Source of the DNA: Clostridiales bacterium
GTDB lineage: Bacteria > Bacillota > Clostridia > Oscillospirales > Oscillospiraceae
Direction of reading: 5' to 3'
Assembly (NCBI GenBank): GCA_012838665.1
Contig: DUOX01000012.1
Coordinates: 24,936-88,935, forward strand
Length of the DNA: 64,000 nucleotides
A program made the position numbers and the translations under genes. The notes under the pieces were generated by a model, which made no database searches, was not told the origin of the DNA, and saw nothing but the letters and a program-made list of their open reading frames with translations. Each line of letters begins with the position of its first letter. Position 1 is the first letter of the stretch. This document shows, one piece after another, positions 1 to 8,837 of the stretch.

Positions 1-2
1 GT

Positions 3-1643
3 GATGCAAACACAATTGCCACCACAATGGTTATGTTCGGCATGGGCGCCTCTGCCGCCGCTCTGTTCGCCCGTGTAGGCGGCGGAATCTTCACCAAGGC
101 TGCCGACGTAGGCGCCGACCTTGTGGGAAAGGTTGAGGCCGGAATCCCCGAGGACGACCCCCGTAACCCTGCCGTTATCGCCGACAACGTAGGGGACAAC
201 GTGGGTGACGTGGCCGGCATGGGCGCCGACCTTTACGAATCTTATGTTGGTTCAATTCTTGCCACATTTGCTATTGGCGCCGCTGCCGGCTACGGCTGGA
301 ACGGCATGCTCCTTCCGTTGGCAATCGCGGTTCTGGGCGTTGTCTGCTCGCTGCTTGGCTCTTTCCTGATCCGCACCAAGGAAAACGCCTCCCAGCGTGA
401 GCTTCTGGCCACTTTGCGCAAAGGCACCTACACCGCCGCCGCTCTGTGCGCCGTCCTTTCAGTCCCCCTGACCTGGTTCATAATGAAGGACGTTGACGGT
501 GCTAATTGGTGGGGCATCCTGATAGCCATCTTCTGCGGCCTGGCTGCGGGCTGCGGCATCGGCTTCATTACCGAATATTACACCTCAGATACTTATAAAC
601 CCACTCAGGGAGTTGCCGCCGCTTCGGAGACGGGCTCTGCCACCACCATCATCGGCGGTATCTCCGTGGGTATGCTTTCCACTGCGGCCCCCATCATCAT
701 CATCAGTATTGCCGTTATAATCAGCTTCCTCAGCGCCGGCGGAACCCTCAATACAAACGCCGCCAACTACGGATTCAGCTTTAATAACGGTCTCTATGGT
801 ATCGGCATATCTGCAATCGGAATGCTGGCTACCCTGGGCATCACATTGGCCACCGACGCTTACGGCCCTGTTGCCGACAACGCCGGCGGTATCGCCGAGA
901 TGGCCGGGCTGGGTGAAGAAGTGAGAAAACGCACTGACGCCCTGGACTCCCTGGGCAATACCACCGCGGCCACCGGCAAGGGATTTGCCATCGGTAGCGC
1001 TGCCCTTACCGCTCTTGCCCTTTTGGTCTCCTATGTTGACGTGGCCAAGGCTGAGATGGGCACAGCCACCATTGATCTTTCCATCACAAACCCCGCTGTC
1101 CTCGTGGGCCTGTTCATAGGCGCAATGCTGGTGTTCGTATTTACATCTCTCACCATGAGCGCCGTGCAGCGGGCCGCTCAAAACATCGTTGTGGAGGTCC
1201 GCCGCCAGTTCAGGGAAATTACCGGAATTATGGAAGGCAAGGCAGACCCCGACTACGAATTCTGCGTTGACCTCTGCACCCGCGGCGCCCTGAAGGAAAT
1301 GGTCACTCCCTCCCTGCTGGCCGTTGTTGTTCCCATTATCACCGGACTCATCCTCGGGGTTGAGGGCGTTGTCGGCCTTCTTGGCGGCTGCACCGTCATC
1401 GGTTTTGCCATGGCAGTGTTTATGTCCAACGCTGGCGGAGCCTGGGATAACGCTAAAAAGTACATTGAAGCTGGACACCACGGCGGGAAGGGAAGCGACT
1501 GCCACAAGGCTGCCGTTATCGGCGACACCGTTGGCGACCCCTTCAAGGACACCTCCGGCCCCTCTTTAAATATTCTTATTAAGCTGGTCAGCACCGTATC
1601 CATAGTATTTGTCAGACTTATCGTACATCTGTCCATATTCTGA
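3..1643 (+). CDS. hppA: Membrane-bound ion-pumping pyrophosphatase, K+-dependent type (3' part)
   Basis: The gene enters from the left edge, and 546 codons of the C-terminal part are visible. It hydrolyses pyrophosphate to pump H+ or Na+ across the cytoplasmic membrane. Visible signatures are the substrate-binding [17 protein letters not shown] stretch, many hydrophobic helices and the C-terminal [17 protein letters not shown] block that holds catalytic Asp/Lys residues. The motif [10 protein letters not shown] carries Ala where K+-independent enzymes carry Lys, so it belongs to the K+-dependent class. Whether it moves Na+ or H+ cannot be decided from what is visible. The start codon lies outside the window. 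Confidence 0.96.
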   Translation, partial: DANTIATTMVMFGMGASAAALFARVGGGIFTKAADVGADLVGKVEAGIPEDDPRNPAVIADNVGDNVGDVAGMGADLYESYVGSILATFAIGAAAGYGWNGMLLPLAIAVLGVVCSLLGSFLIRTKENASQRELLATLRKGTYTAAALCAVLSVPLTWFIMKDVDGANWWGILIAIFCGLAAGCGIGFITEYYTSDTYKPTQGVAAASETGSATTIIGGISVGMLSTAAPIIIISIAVIISFLSAGGTLNTNAANYGFSFNNGLYGIGISAIGMLATLGITLATDAYGPVADNAGGIAEMAGLGEEVRKRTDALDSLGNTTAATGKGFAIGSAALTALALLVSYVDVAKAEMGTATIDLSITNPAVLVGLFIGAMLVFVFTSLTMSAVQRAAQNIVVEVRRQFREITGIMEGKADPDYEFCVDLCTRGALKEMVTPSLLAVVVPIITGLILGVEGVVGLLGGCTVIGFAMAVFMSNAGGAWDNAKKYIEAGHHGGKGSDCHKAAVIGDTVGDPFKDTSGPSLNILIKLVSTVSIVFVRLIVHLSIF

Positions 1644-1663
1644 TAACAATTTCATAATATGCT

Positions 1664-1698
1664 AAACAGGAGACTGCCTTTCAGCAAGTCTCCTGTTT
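1664..1698 (+). terminator. Stem-loop after hppA
   Basis: An inverted repeat AAACAGGAGACTGC / GCAAGTCTCCTGTTT with one bulge lies 20 bp after the hppA stop. The T-tract is weak, so it is a probable rather than canonical intrinsic terminator. Confidence 0.5.
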
Positions 1699-1748
1699 AC
1701 TTTGTGGCTTGTATATTGTCCCAAAATAGGGGTAATTGCAAATATTAC

Positions 1749-1783
1749 AAAAAAATGACACCGCAGTTCCCCCTGCGGTGTCA
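1749..1783 (-). terminator. Intrinsic terminator of the SLH exoprotein gene
   Basis: Read on the minus strand, TGACACCGCAG pairs perfectly with CTGCGGTGTCA and is followed by seven T residues, just past the stop at 1810. This is a canonical rho-independent terminator. Confidence 0.85.
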
Positions 1784-1809
1784 TGGCTTCAATAAGCAGG
1801 ACCGGGTGG

Positions 1810-4080
1810 TTATGTCAGGGACTGTTTAAATCTCTGCATTATAGTGGCAACCTGGGCCCTGGTAGCGCTTTCCTGAGGTGCGAAGATAAGAGCGCCTTCC
1901 CGCTCCATTCCGTTTATAAGCTTTGCGCCTACAGCCCATTCCACGGCGGCACGTGCATAGGACGAGACAGCGCCTGAATCCCGGAAAGGTAAATCCGCGG
2001 CCACACCGGTGTTATGGCCTGCCCAGGCGGCGTAGCGGTACAAAATGGCGGCCATTTGCTCCCGGGTAACATCATCATCGGGCCTAAAACTTCCGTCGTC
2101 ATAGCCTTTGACTATTCCGTTTTGCGAGGCCCAGACAATGGCATCCGAATACCACTTTCCGGCAGCCACATCGGTAAAAGCTCCCTTATGGCCGTATACC
2201 TTGGGAGAGCCGGCCAGCCTGTGCAGCACCGTGGCGAACATGGCCCGGGACATATTCTCATCCGGGCAGAATTCCGTATCCGATACCCCGTTAAAAAGGC
2301 CCTCTTTGACCACAAAACTTACGGCATCAAAATACCATGCTCCCTGAGCGACGTCTTCAAATCTGCCGGGAGGATAGACTACCTTTACCGGAATTGTCAC
2401 GCTTTTGTCTCCCGCCGACACATTGATGCTCCCGGACGCAGGCCTGTCCGAGGCCGTAAATATGCCCGTGGCGCTTATGCCGCCAATATCGCCCTCAACA
2501 GACCAGTCGTAACAGTCATCGGAAGATATCAGCGGGCGACGGTTATATATGGCCTCGGCCGTTAAATCCACGCTTTGTTCCACCTGAATTTCCAGAGCGG
2601 ACACGGTTTTGCCGGTGGCTTCGTTTTTTATGCTTATTCTGTCTGGTGTATATATCACCGTCAGCGCCGCATCGGCTCCGGCAAGCCCCTCTGCCGTAAC
2701 GCTGACCGCTCCCGTGCCGGAACCGGAAGCCTTAAATACTCCATCAGGTCCGATGACCCCCAGGCCCTCCGTGACCGAATAGTTCACCTGCTGTGTCAAG
2801 GGCGCCGCAAAGCCAAACTCATCCGCCGACTTTGCGGTGAAACTGACCGTGGCCCCGGAGAGCATCTTCACCGAGTAGGGATATATAGCCAGCTGAGTGG
2901 CGATGCCTGTGGGTTTTTCCTTCGTCACAAGCATTATGTAGTTGGTCACAGCTCTCTGGTAACCGCCGGAAGGGCTGTTAATCTGGGACAGGGAGCTGTC
3001 TCCTATGTACATTGCATTCAGGCTTGTTGAACCGCCCCCGTCCATAATGGCAGCCTCCACGCAACCAAGCTCTATCAGCCGGTTCGCCACTTGGGTCATG
3101 GTTGCCCCCACACTGTGGCCGGATTTTCTCCCATCTATCGTATAGAGGACCAATGTCCCGTCAGTCTTTATTCCTATGGCGGTCCGGGGAGCGGCGGCAG
3201 CTTCCAGCCCGGACTCCGCGTTCCCGTTTGTAACAAGCTTGTAGAGGGAGCCTACGGCCCATTTTACATCATCCCACTCCGGGTCGCAGCTTACCTTTAA
3301 GGTTGCGGTATCCCCCGGCTTCAGGTTTTCGATTCCGTACTGTCTCCATTCATCGGCGGTTTCGGCAAGGCTCAGGACCATCTTGCCCTGGGGTATATCC
3401 ACCGGTCCATCCGATTCCAATATCTCCTCCACCAGCAAAGTCAATTCGCAGTTGACCGTCAGATCCCCCCCGTCGATTACGCTGACTATCACATCGTGGC
3501 CGGGAGTGCTGTTTCTGGTGGTGGACGCGTAATTTTCGGTATAAAGGGCGTAGTTATAGGTGGTGCGTGTCTTGTTGATGGTACTCACCGGGTAGTTCTG
3601 GTTGCAAAGCGTCAGAGTGGTCTTCAACGCGGGCCTGCCTATGATTGCAGTGCCGTCATCCCGGAACCCCACCGCCCAGTGGCCGCCGTCCGAGGACCTT
3701 AGTATTCCGTCAGTTATGACTATGCCCAGGGGCTGGTAGTCTGATGTGTTAAAATAGTCGCCGTTAATGCCGGCGATTACATGATAGCCTTTCGCCCTAA
3801 GCTGGTCGGCCATATTTGAAAAACTGCCGTAGCTCAATATTTTGGAGCCGTATGTAATCACTGGGAACACCGTGCTGTTAGGGGTATATTCGACATAGTT
3901 TTCCGTTCGGAAATCGGAGCCCGTCCAGTATACGCCCCGGGCCAGCTTCATGCCCACACCTAAATTGGTACCTGCCCCGTCTACCCTGTCGCCCAGTACA
4001 GAGGCCCAGGCTGCGCCGGTAAGCAATAGTGAAAGCACAAGGAAAAAAGCCGTTGTCCTATTGAATTTTCGTGTTTTCAT
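1810..4080 (-). CDS. Secreted phosphodiester glycosidase (NAGPA-like) domain protein with three SLH repeats
   Basis: The 756-aa protein begins with a signal peptide (basic n-region, hydrophobic residues about 10-27 ending near AWA). Residues about 30-390 match the phosphodiester glycosidase/NAGPA fold seen in bacterial exopolysaccharide proteins: INGDYFN, the GIVITDG turn and the IMDGGGSTSLN metal/active-site block. A linker with Ig-like beta-rich repeats follows (about 390-570). The last 190 residues hold three S-layer homology repeats (FEDVAQGAWYFDAV, FTDVAAGKWYSDAI, FRDSGAVSSYARAAV), which bind pyruvylated wall polymer. It is therefore a wall-anchored exoenzyme; its glycan substrate is unknown. 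It is monocistronic with its own terminator. Confidence 0.88.
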   Translation of the reverse strand: MKTRKFNRTTAFFLVLSLLLTGAAWASVLGDRVDGAGTNLGVGMKLARGVYWTGSDFRTENYVEYTPNSTVFPVITYGSKILSYGSFSNMADQLRAKGYHVIAGINGDYFNTSDYQPLGIVITDGILRSSDGGHWAVGFRDDGTAIIGRPALKTTLTLCNQNYPVSTINKTRTTYNYALYTENYASTTRNSTPGHDVIVSVIDGGDLTVNCELTLLVEEILESDGPVDIPQGKMVLSLAETADEWRQYGIENLKPGDTATLKVSCDPEWDDVKWAVGSLYKLVTNGNAESGLEAAAAPRTAIGIKTDGTLVLYTIDGRKSGHSVGATMTQVANRLIELGCVEAAIMDGGGSTSLNAMYIGDSSLSQINSPSGGYQRAVTNYIMLVTKEKPTGIATQLAIYPYSVKMLSGATVSFTAKSADEFGFAAPLTQQVNYSVTEGLGVIGPDGVFKASGSGTGAVSVTAEGLAGADAALTVIYTPDRISIKNEATGKTVSALEIQVEQSVDLTAEAIYNRRPLISSDDCYDWSVEGDIGGISATGIFTASDRPASGSINVSAGDKSVTIPVKVVYPPGRFEDVAQGAWYFDAVSFVVKEGLFNGVSDTEFCPDENMSRAMFATVLHRLAGSPKVYGHKGAFTDVAAGKWYSDAIVWASQNGIVKGYDDGSFRPDDDVTREQMAAILYRYAAWAGHNTGVAADLPFRDSGAVSSYARAAVEWAVGAKLINGMEREGALIFAPQESATRAQVATIMQRFKQSLT

Positions 4081-4361
4081 TATGTATATACCTTTCTTGG
4101 GGAAATATATTTATATCTGAAATTAAATCCGCAGGGCACAAAACTATCCGGATATTGCTAATGAAAATTTATCATGTTTAGTTATTTTTTTCAACCCGCG
4201 ATACTCATTTGACGACCCTAAGCTGACAACGTTTCCCTGCCGCATGGTTTTATATGCTTAAATTTTCAAAAAAGCAAAATTTCCGGGATTTTGGCACAGC
4301 AGGAATCTAAAATATTCATTTATTTGCGGCTTAAAAGCCGCCCAAGCGCTTCTTTACATAC

Positions 4362-4400
4362 GTAAATGAGGCCCTGCTCAAAGCGCAGGGCCTCATTTAC
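4362..4400. terminator. Strong bidirectional stem-loop
   Basis: GTAAATGAGGCCCTGC pairs with GCGCAGGGCCTCATTTAC almost perfectly. It lies between the SLH gene promoter region and the purine permease. No clear upstream gene on the plus strand needs it, so it may be a second-stage terminator for the minus-strand permease. Confidence 0.5.
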
Positions 4401-4435
4401 AATACAGCCTGTTTTCATTAAGCGGCCAAAACAAA

Positions 4436-4459
4436 AACAGGGTCAAAAGAGACCCTGTT
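4436..4459 (-). terminator. Intrinsic terminator of the purine permease
   Basis: On the minus strand AACAGGGTC / GACCCTGTT forms a 9-bp stem with a 6-nt loop and a T-rich tail. It lies 20 bp after the permease stop at 4480. Confidence 0.8.
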
Positions 4460-4479
4460 TTTTATACTAAAGAAATTCC

Positions 4480-5835
4480 TTAGATGATAGCCAGCAGTAC
4501 AAAGTTGAGTATGAAGAGTAATGCAGAAACCCAGAGAATGGGGTGGATTTCTTTTGCTTCCTTTTTAAAGATTTTAACTATGCAATAGAAAATAAATCCG
4601 GTGGCAATACCATAGGATATGCTGTAACACAGAGCCATAAAGACACCGGCAAAGAAAGCGGGAATGGCCGTATCCAGATCCGTCCACTCAATATCTCTGA
4701 AGGAGGACAGCATCATTACGCCAACCAACACAAGGGCGGGAGCCGTTGCGGCAGAGGGGATCGCGCTGACAAAGGTTGCAAGGAAAGCACTAAGGGCAAA
4801 GCATATGACAACTACCACGCTGGTAAGGCCGGTGCGTCCGCCGGCACCTATGCCAGCTGCGCTCTCCACATAGGTTGTGGTGTTGGAGGTACCGAAAATT
4901 GAACCGATAGATGTGGCTATGGCGTCTGCGAACAAGGCCCTATCCATCTTGGATTTGAAGCCGGCGCTGGATTCCATGGCTTTCTCGTCTTCCTCGCTGA
5001 AAATACCGCTGCGGCGGCCGGTTCCGATAAAGGTACCTATGGTGTCAAATGTGTCAGTAAGGGAGAAGGCAAAAATAGTCACCAGCACGAGGGGGATCTT
5101 CGCTGCGTCAGAAAACAGGGAACCAAGTCCCTCAGAGGTAAAAATGGCGCCGAAGGTGGTGGGCAGGGCCGCGCATGCCTCGCTGAAGCTTACCGTATCC
5201 GCGGTGGCTGTCAGGCCCATGGGGATACCAATAATGGTTGTGACAATGATTCCTATAAGTATAGCGCCCTTAACCTTGAGAACCAGGAGAACCACTGTAA
5301 GCACAAGGCCGATAATAAAGAGCCAAAATGCCGGCTGGTTCAGGGTGGCAAGGGCAGGAACACCTGCGTCGAAGTTGACAATTCCCACGTTAAGCACGCC
5401 TATGTATGCGATAAAGATGCCGATACCGCCGCCGATGGCGTTCTGAAGACTGCTGGGAATTGCTTTGATTATGTGCTTACGGATTTTTGTAACGGTAATA
5501 ATAATGTTGACAAGGCCGCAAATGAAGACCATCGACAATGCCTGCTGCCAGGTAAATCCGAGACCAAAGCAAACTGTGTAAACAAAGAATGCGTTAAGTC
5601 CCATTCCGGGGGCTTGGGCGTAGGGCACGTTGGCGAACAGGCCCATAACCAGTGTTCCGATGATGGATGATATAATGGTGGCAAGAAACACTGCGCCCCA
5701 TTCCATACCCGACTGGCTGAGTATGCTGGGGTTCACCGCAATTATGTAGGCCATGGTGAAAAACGTGGTAATACCTGCGATAATCTCCGTAGATACTGTA
5801 GTCCCGTTTTCCTTAAGTTTAAAAAACTTTTGCAT
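4480..5835 (-). CDS. NCS2-family purine permease (AzgA/PbuG type)
   Basis: A 451-aa, highly hydrophobic protein of about 12-14 transmembrane helices. The N-terminal STEIIAGITTFFTMAYIIAVNP segment (residues about 15-36) and the NxxTTYVESAAGIGAGGRTG block mark the AzgA branch of NCS2 transporters, which import hypoxanthine, guanine or adenine by ion symport. The start ATG at 5835 has a GGGGAGGA ribosome site. Specificity for hypoxanthine/guanine is inferred from the upstream riboswitch, whose key pyrimidine is C. Confidence 0.93.
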   Translation of the reverse strand: MQKFFKLKENGTTVSTEIIAGITTFFTMAYIIAVNPSILSQSGMEWGAVFLATIISSIIGTLVMGLFANVPYAQAPGMGLNAFFVYTVCFGLGFTWQQALSMVFICGLVNIIITVTKIRKHIIKAIPSSLQNAIGGGIGIFIAYIGVLNVGIVNFDAGVPALATLNQPAFWLFIIGLVLTVVLLVLKVKGAILIGIIVTTIIGIPMGLTATADTVSFSEACAALPTTFGAIFTSEGLGSLFSDAAKIPLVLVTIFAFSLTDTFDTIGTFIGTGRRSGIFSEEDEKAMESSAGFKSKMDRALFADAIATSIGSIFGTSNTTTYVESAAGIGAGGRTGLTSVVVVICFALSAFLATFVSAIPSAATAPALVLVGVMMLSSFRDIEWTDLDTAIPAFFAGVFMALCYSISYGIATGFIFYCIVKIFKKEAKEIHPILWVSALLFILNFVLLAII

Positions 5836-5876
5836 AAAAAAATCCTCCCCTTTTTATTACCCAACAAACGGAGGAT
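5836..5876 (-). terminator. Terminator-like hairpin overlapping the permease ribosome-binding site
   Basis: On the minus strand ATCCTCC (5876-5870) is complementary to GGAGGAT (5848-5842), which is also the Shine-Dalgarno of the permease, and six Ts run directly into the ATG. The element could stop transcription or hide the ribosome site. It is the likely expression platform of the purine riboswitch. Confidence 0.6.
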
Positions 5877-5963
5877 GAGAACCAAGCCAAACAACCTAGT
5901 TAAACTATAATTATAATAACCAGTCATGTCTACCGCTTTGTTTTACAGTAGACATGTAACTCC

Positions 5964-6034
5964 ACCTAATAGTCAAACAATTTACGGTTGTTTGGTAGAG
6001 ACTTGGGACCCATATCGTCCGAATTATATTAGGT
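5964..6034 (-). promoter_or_regulatory. Purine (guanine-class) riboswitch aptamer
   Basis: The minus-strand RNA has the full purine aptamer layout: P1 ACCTAAT/ATTAGGT, conserved TATAATTC, P2 GGAC with loop GATATGG and GTCC, CTCTACC at the junction, and P3 CAAACAA with loop CCGTAAA and TTGTTTG. The specificity base in GACTAT is C, as in guanine/hypoxanthine aptamers; adenine aptamers have U. It lies upstream of the NCS2 permease, a typical target. Confidence 0.95.
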
Positions 6035-6171
6035 AATATTTAGTTTAACAATATATTAACTTAAACAAGCCTTTTTGGCAATATCTTTTTTAAAGTTCGT
6101 CATATTGTCTATTGAGCGGTTTTAGGATAAGCAATATGTCAATACTGTCCTAAGACTGTTTCCTATGCTTG

Positions 6172-6687
6172 TTATAGCCGCTTACCGGCTTTAAACCTCC
6201 ACAAGCGGTTTCTGTCCTCCTCTGAAGCATAATCTATGCCTACCCGCTTGTCCGGTATGATTAGAAACCTTTGCCCGTCGTCCTCTATCCAGAAGTCGGG
6301 GCAGGAATTTATACAAATTTCATTGAATTGCCCGTCTATCTCAAGCCTCTTTGTTAGCCGACCGGGCCCGGGAAAGCCCTCACAGGCACGGATTAAAACC
6401 GCCTGGGGCAGGTCCACTTCACCGGTTACGATATTCAGCAGCCAGTTGATACCATAGCAGAGATAAACATATATGGTACCGCTCTCCCGGTACAAAACAC
6501 TGGCTCTTTTTGTACGGCCAAACCTAGCGTGGCAGGCGGTGTCCTCCTCCCCCCTGTAGCATTCGGTTTCCGTAATGCGGAGACGGATTTCATTGCCGTC
6601 GGGCAGGCGGCGCACAAGAATCTTTCCCACCAGATCCGGGCCTACTTCCAGGCAATCTCTTTGAAAAAAATCAGGACCAAGTTTCAA
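6172..6687 (-). CDS. mpg: DNA-3-methyladenine glycosylase (AAG/MPG family)
   Basis: A 171-aa cytoplasmic base-excision repair enzyme, slightly shorter than the usual 190-210 aa. It shows the family order: FFQRD and LVGKILVRR near the N-terminus, the catalytic-Glu block ITETECYRGEEDTACHA with downstream RTKRASVLY, then YVYLCYGINWLLNIVTG and the C-terminal GPGRLTKRL substrate-recognition motif. The family excises alkylated purines from DNA. It lies just after gatD on the same strand (21 bp), so it may be co-transcribed with murT-gatD. Confidence 0.93.
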   Translation of the reverse strand: MKLGPDFFQRDCLEVGPDLVGKILVRRLPDGNEIRLRITETECYRGEEDTACHARFGRTKRASVLYRESGTIYVYLCYGINWLLNIVTGEVDLPQAVLIRACEGFPGPGRLTKRLEIDGQFNEICINSCPDFWIEDDGQRFLIIPDKRVGIDYASEEDRNRLWRFKAGKRL

Positions 6688-6708
6688 GCTATCACCAAAC
6701 TTTCCATT

Positions 6709-7440
6709 CTATTTTTCCAACCTTGAAAGCATGAAATTATGGGCGTTGTTTTCCAGCGTATCATCCAGAGGCCCCAGAGCGCACCCCGGATATTTCCGCT
6801 CCAAGGCGGTCTGCAGGATAAAATCCGCCAAAGCCGGATTTTTGGGCAGCAGAGGGCCATGGCCATAGCTGCCGAAGAAGTTCTTGTACCGGGCACCCTC
6901 AGTGCCGTCTTCCCCGTTGTTGCCGTAACCCTTAATAACCCTGCCCAGGGGGGACACCCCCTCCCCCAGATATATGCGCCCGCTGTGGTTTTCAAAACTT
7001 ACAACACGGCTGCCCCCGGAATCTTCCCCGCACTCAAACAGGCAGTCCCCTGTCAGCCGTTCATGGCCCAGCCTGGTGTAAAAGTTTACAGCCCCGGCGC
7101 AGTCCACCCTGTCGCCCTCAGGTGTAATGCAGTATTTTCCCATGAGCTCATAACCTTCACAGACGGCAAGCACCGTTACTCCCGAGTCCACCGCAGCCAC
7201 AAGCTGGGCAGCCCTGCCGTTGTAAAGGTCGTTTATCAGGGGCTGCTGAGGTGTGGACATGCCGCCGCCAATAAAAATTATATCGAAATCGCAGAGATCC
7301 GCCGCCTCCCCCACGGGAAGCCCTATGGTTTGGACCTCAATCCCGCGCCATTGGAGACGCCTGCGCAGACAGATGATATTCCCCTGATCCCCATACAGGT
7401 TCAGCACATCCGGATATAACTGGCATATTTTAATTTCCAT
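6709..7440 (-). CDS. gatD: Lipid II isoglutaminyl synthase, glutamine amidotransferase subunit GatD
   Basis: A 243-aa class I glutaminase of the CobB/CobQ type. It releases ammonia from glutamine for MurT, which amidates the D-Glu of lipid II stem peptides. Signatures are KICQLYPDVLNLYGDQGN at the N-terminus, the nucleophile region VLAVCEGYELMG (Cys about residue 94) and the catalytic His in GSYGHGPLLPKNP. The ATG at 7440 with GGGAG eight bases upstream is preferred to the in-frame TTG at 7455. The start overlaps the end of murT, so the two are translationally coupled. Confidence 0.94.
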   Translation of the reverse strand: MEIKICQLYPDVLNLYGDQGNIICLRRRLQWRGIEVQTIGLPVGEAADLCDFDIIFIGGGMSTPQQPLINDLYNGRAAQLVAAVDSGVTVLAVCEGYELMGKYCITPEGDRVDCAGAVNFYTRLGHERLTGDCLFECGEDSGGSRVVSFENHSGRIYLGEGVSPLGRVIKGYGNNGEDGTEGARYKNFFGSYGHGPLLPKNPALADFILQTALERKYPGCALGPLDDTLENNAHNFMLSRLEK

Positions 7441-7445
7441 ATTAA

Positions 7446-8816
7446 CTACTCCCAAAAATCCTTCAAGCCATATTTTCCGGCAATTTTCTCCCTAAGCTCC
7501 ATCATTGCGCTGTAGGTGGGCATGATTACAACGGGCTTATCCTGCCCAGCCATGGCATCAATAAGCTGGTCATAATCCGGTATGACACGCAGCTTTTCTA
7601 CGGGCAGGCCTGCATACTTCAGGCGCAGGGCCATCTCATGTGCCCGGATGCCGGAAGCAATGACACCCGAAAGCCTGTCCCCCATGGTTCCGAGGATTTC
7701 AAAACTCACGTCCCAAATCCATGACACGTCCCTGCCGTCCCCCACATTGTCGTTGAGGCAGATGACAAAGAGGGCCTGCCCATCCATATTGGACAGGAAA
7801 TTCAGCACCTGGTTGCAGCCTGCGGGATTCTTGACAAGTATCATGCGGGCCGAAACCCCGCCGAGCGGGAGTTTCTCCATCCTGCCAAAGCCGCTTTCAA
7901 CCCCTGCCAGTGCCCTTGCGGCTGCATCTTTTGAAATACCCAGCGCCAGGGCAACTGCCATTCCGGCTGCGGCATTATAAATATTGTAGCCGCCGGGGAT
8001 GCTGATGCAGGCTACAAGAGTTTCGCCGTCTACCAGCATTTCCACCGTTGTGCTGTCGGCGCTCTGGTTCAGAATCTTCCCGACAGCCACCCGGGGCTGG
8101 GGCCGCTTATAGCCGCATTTGGGGCAGTTAAAGCCCCCCAGATGGCCGTAGGTGGAGTAATCGTATTCATATCTGGCCTTGCAGAAAATGCAGTGGGCGG
8201 CATCGGAGACTTCGGGGATGCGCTCCCTGTAAATCTCAGTATCCACACCATAGAAAATCACCTGGTTCTCAATTTCCCTGGCAATTGAGGCTGAAAGGGA
8301 GCAGTCGGCGTTCAGGCATATTACGGCGCTGGGGGAGTTTTTTATACCCGCTTTAACATTCTCCAGAGTATTCATGACATCCCCGAACCTGTCCAGCTGG
8401 TCCCCGAATATATTGGTAACCAACACTACGACGGGGTTTATATATTTACAAACCATTACGGAGGCGGCCTCGTCACATTCAATAACGGCGTAGTCGCATT
8501 TTGGTTTGCCCGTAACTTTTGAATGCATGGCAAACTCCGCCACTATGCCCTGAATCAGGTTGGCACCGGAACGGTTTGCGAAATAGCTGAGCCCTGCCTC
8601 CGTAAGTATCTGTTCCACAATCCGGGAACTGGTGGTCTTTCCGTTTGTGCCCGTTATCACGATGGTTTTCACGTCCCGGGCAAGGGTCCGAAGAATGTCC
8701 GGACAAATCTTCAGGGCCACCTTTCCCGGCAGGGCAGTGCCGCCCCTGCCCAATATCCGCAGGCCAAACCGTGTCAGCCTGCTTGCAATTATGGAAAATA
8801 TAATTCTAAGTTTCAT
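7446..8816 (-). CDS. murT: Lipid II isoglutaminyl synthase, Mur-ligase subunit MurT
   Basis: A 456-aa Mur-ligase-like ATPase that pairs with GatD. The P-loop TIVITGTNGKTTSS lies near residues 50-65, followed by the central ligase domain with the DEAAS/KCDYAVIECDE region. A four-cysteine ribbon insertion (CIFC...CPKC, about 200-230) is typical of MurT, and a DUF1727 C-terminal domain follows. The ATG at 8816 is chosen over the in-frame TTG at 8825. Neither has a strong Shine-Dalgarno. Confidence 0.94.
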   Translation of the reverse strand: MKLRIIFSIIASRLTRFGLRILGRGGTALPGKVALKICPDILRTLARDVKTIVITGTNGKTTSSRIVEQILTEAGLSYFANRSGANLIQGIVAEFAMHSKVTGKPKCDYAVIECDEAASVMVCKYINPVVVLVTNIFGDQLDRFGDVMNTLENVKAGIKNSPSAVICLNADCSLSASIAREIENQVIFYGVDTEIYRERIPEVSDAAHCIFCKARYEYDYSTYGHLGGFNCPKCGYKRPQPRVAVGKILNQSADSTTVEMLVDGETLVACISIPGGYNIYNAAAGMAVALALGISKDAAARALAGVESGFGRMEKLPLGGVSARMILVKNPAGCNQVLNFLSNMDGQALFVICLNDNVGDGRDVSWIWDVSFEILGTMGDRLSGVIASGIRAHEMALRLKYAGLPVEKLRVIPDYDQLIDAMAGQDKPVVIMPTYSAMMELREKIAGKYGLKDFWE

Positions 8817-8837
8817 ACTGCACAACAGCAGGGCGTT

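Noticed and set aside
585..1505. 306-aa minus-strand frame opposite hppA
   Set aside because: It is a shadow of the pyrophosphatase gene, with low-complexity His/Gly/Asp composition and no ribosome site.
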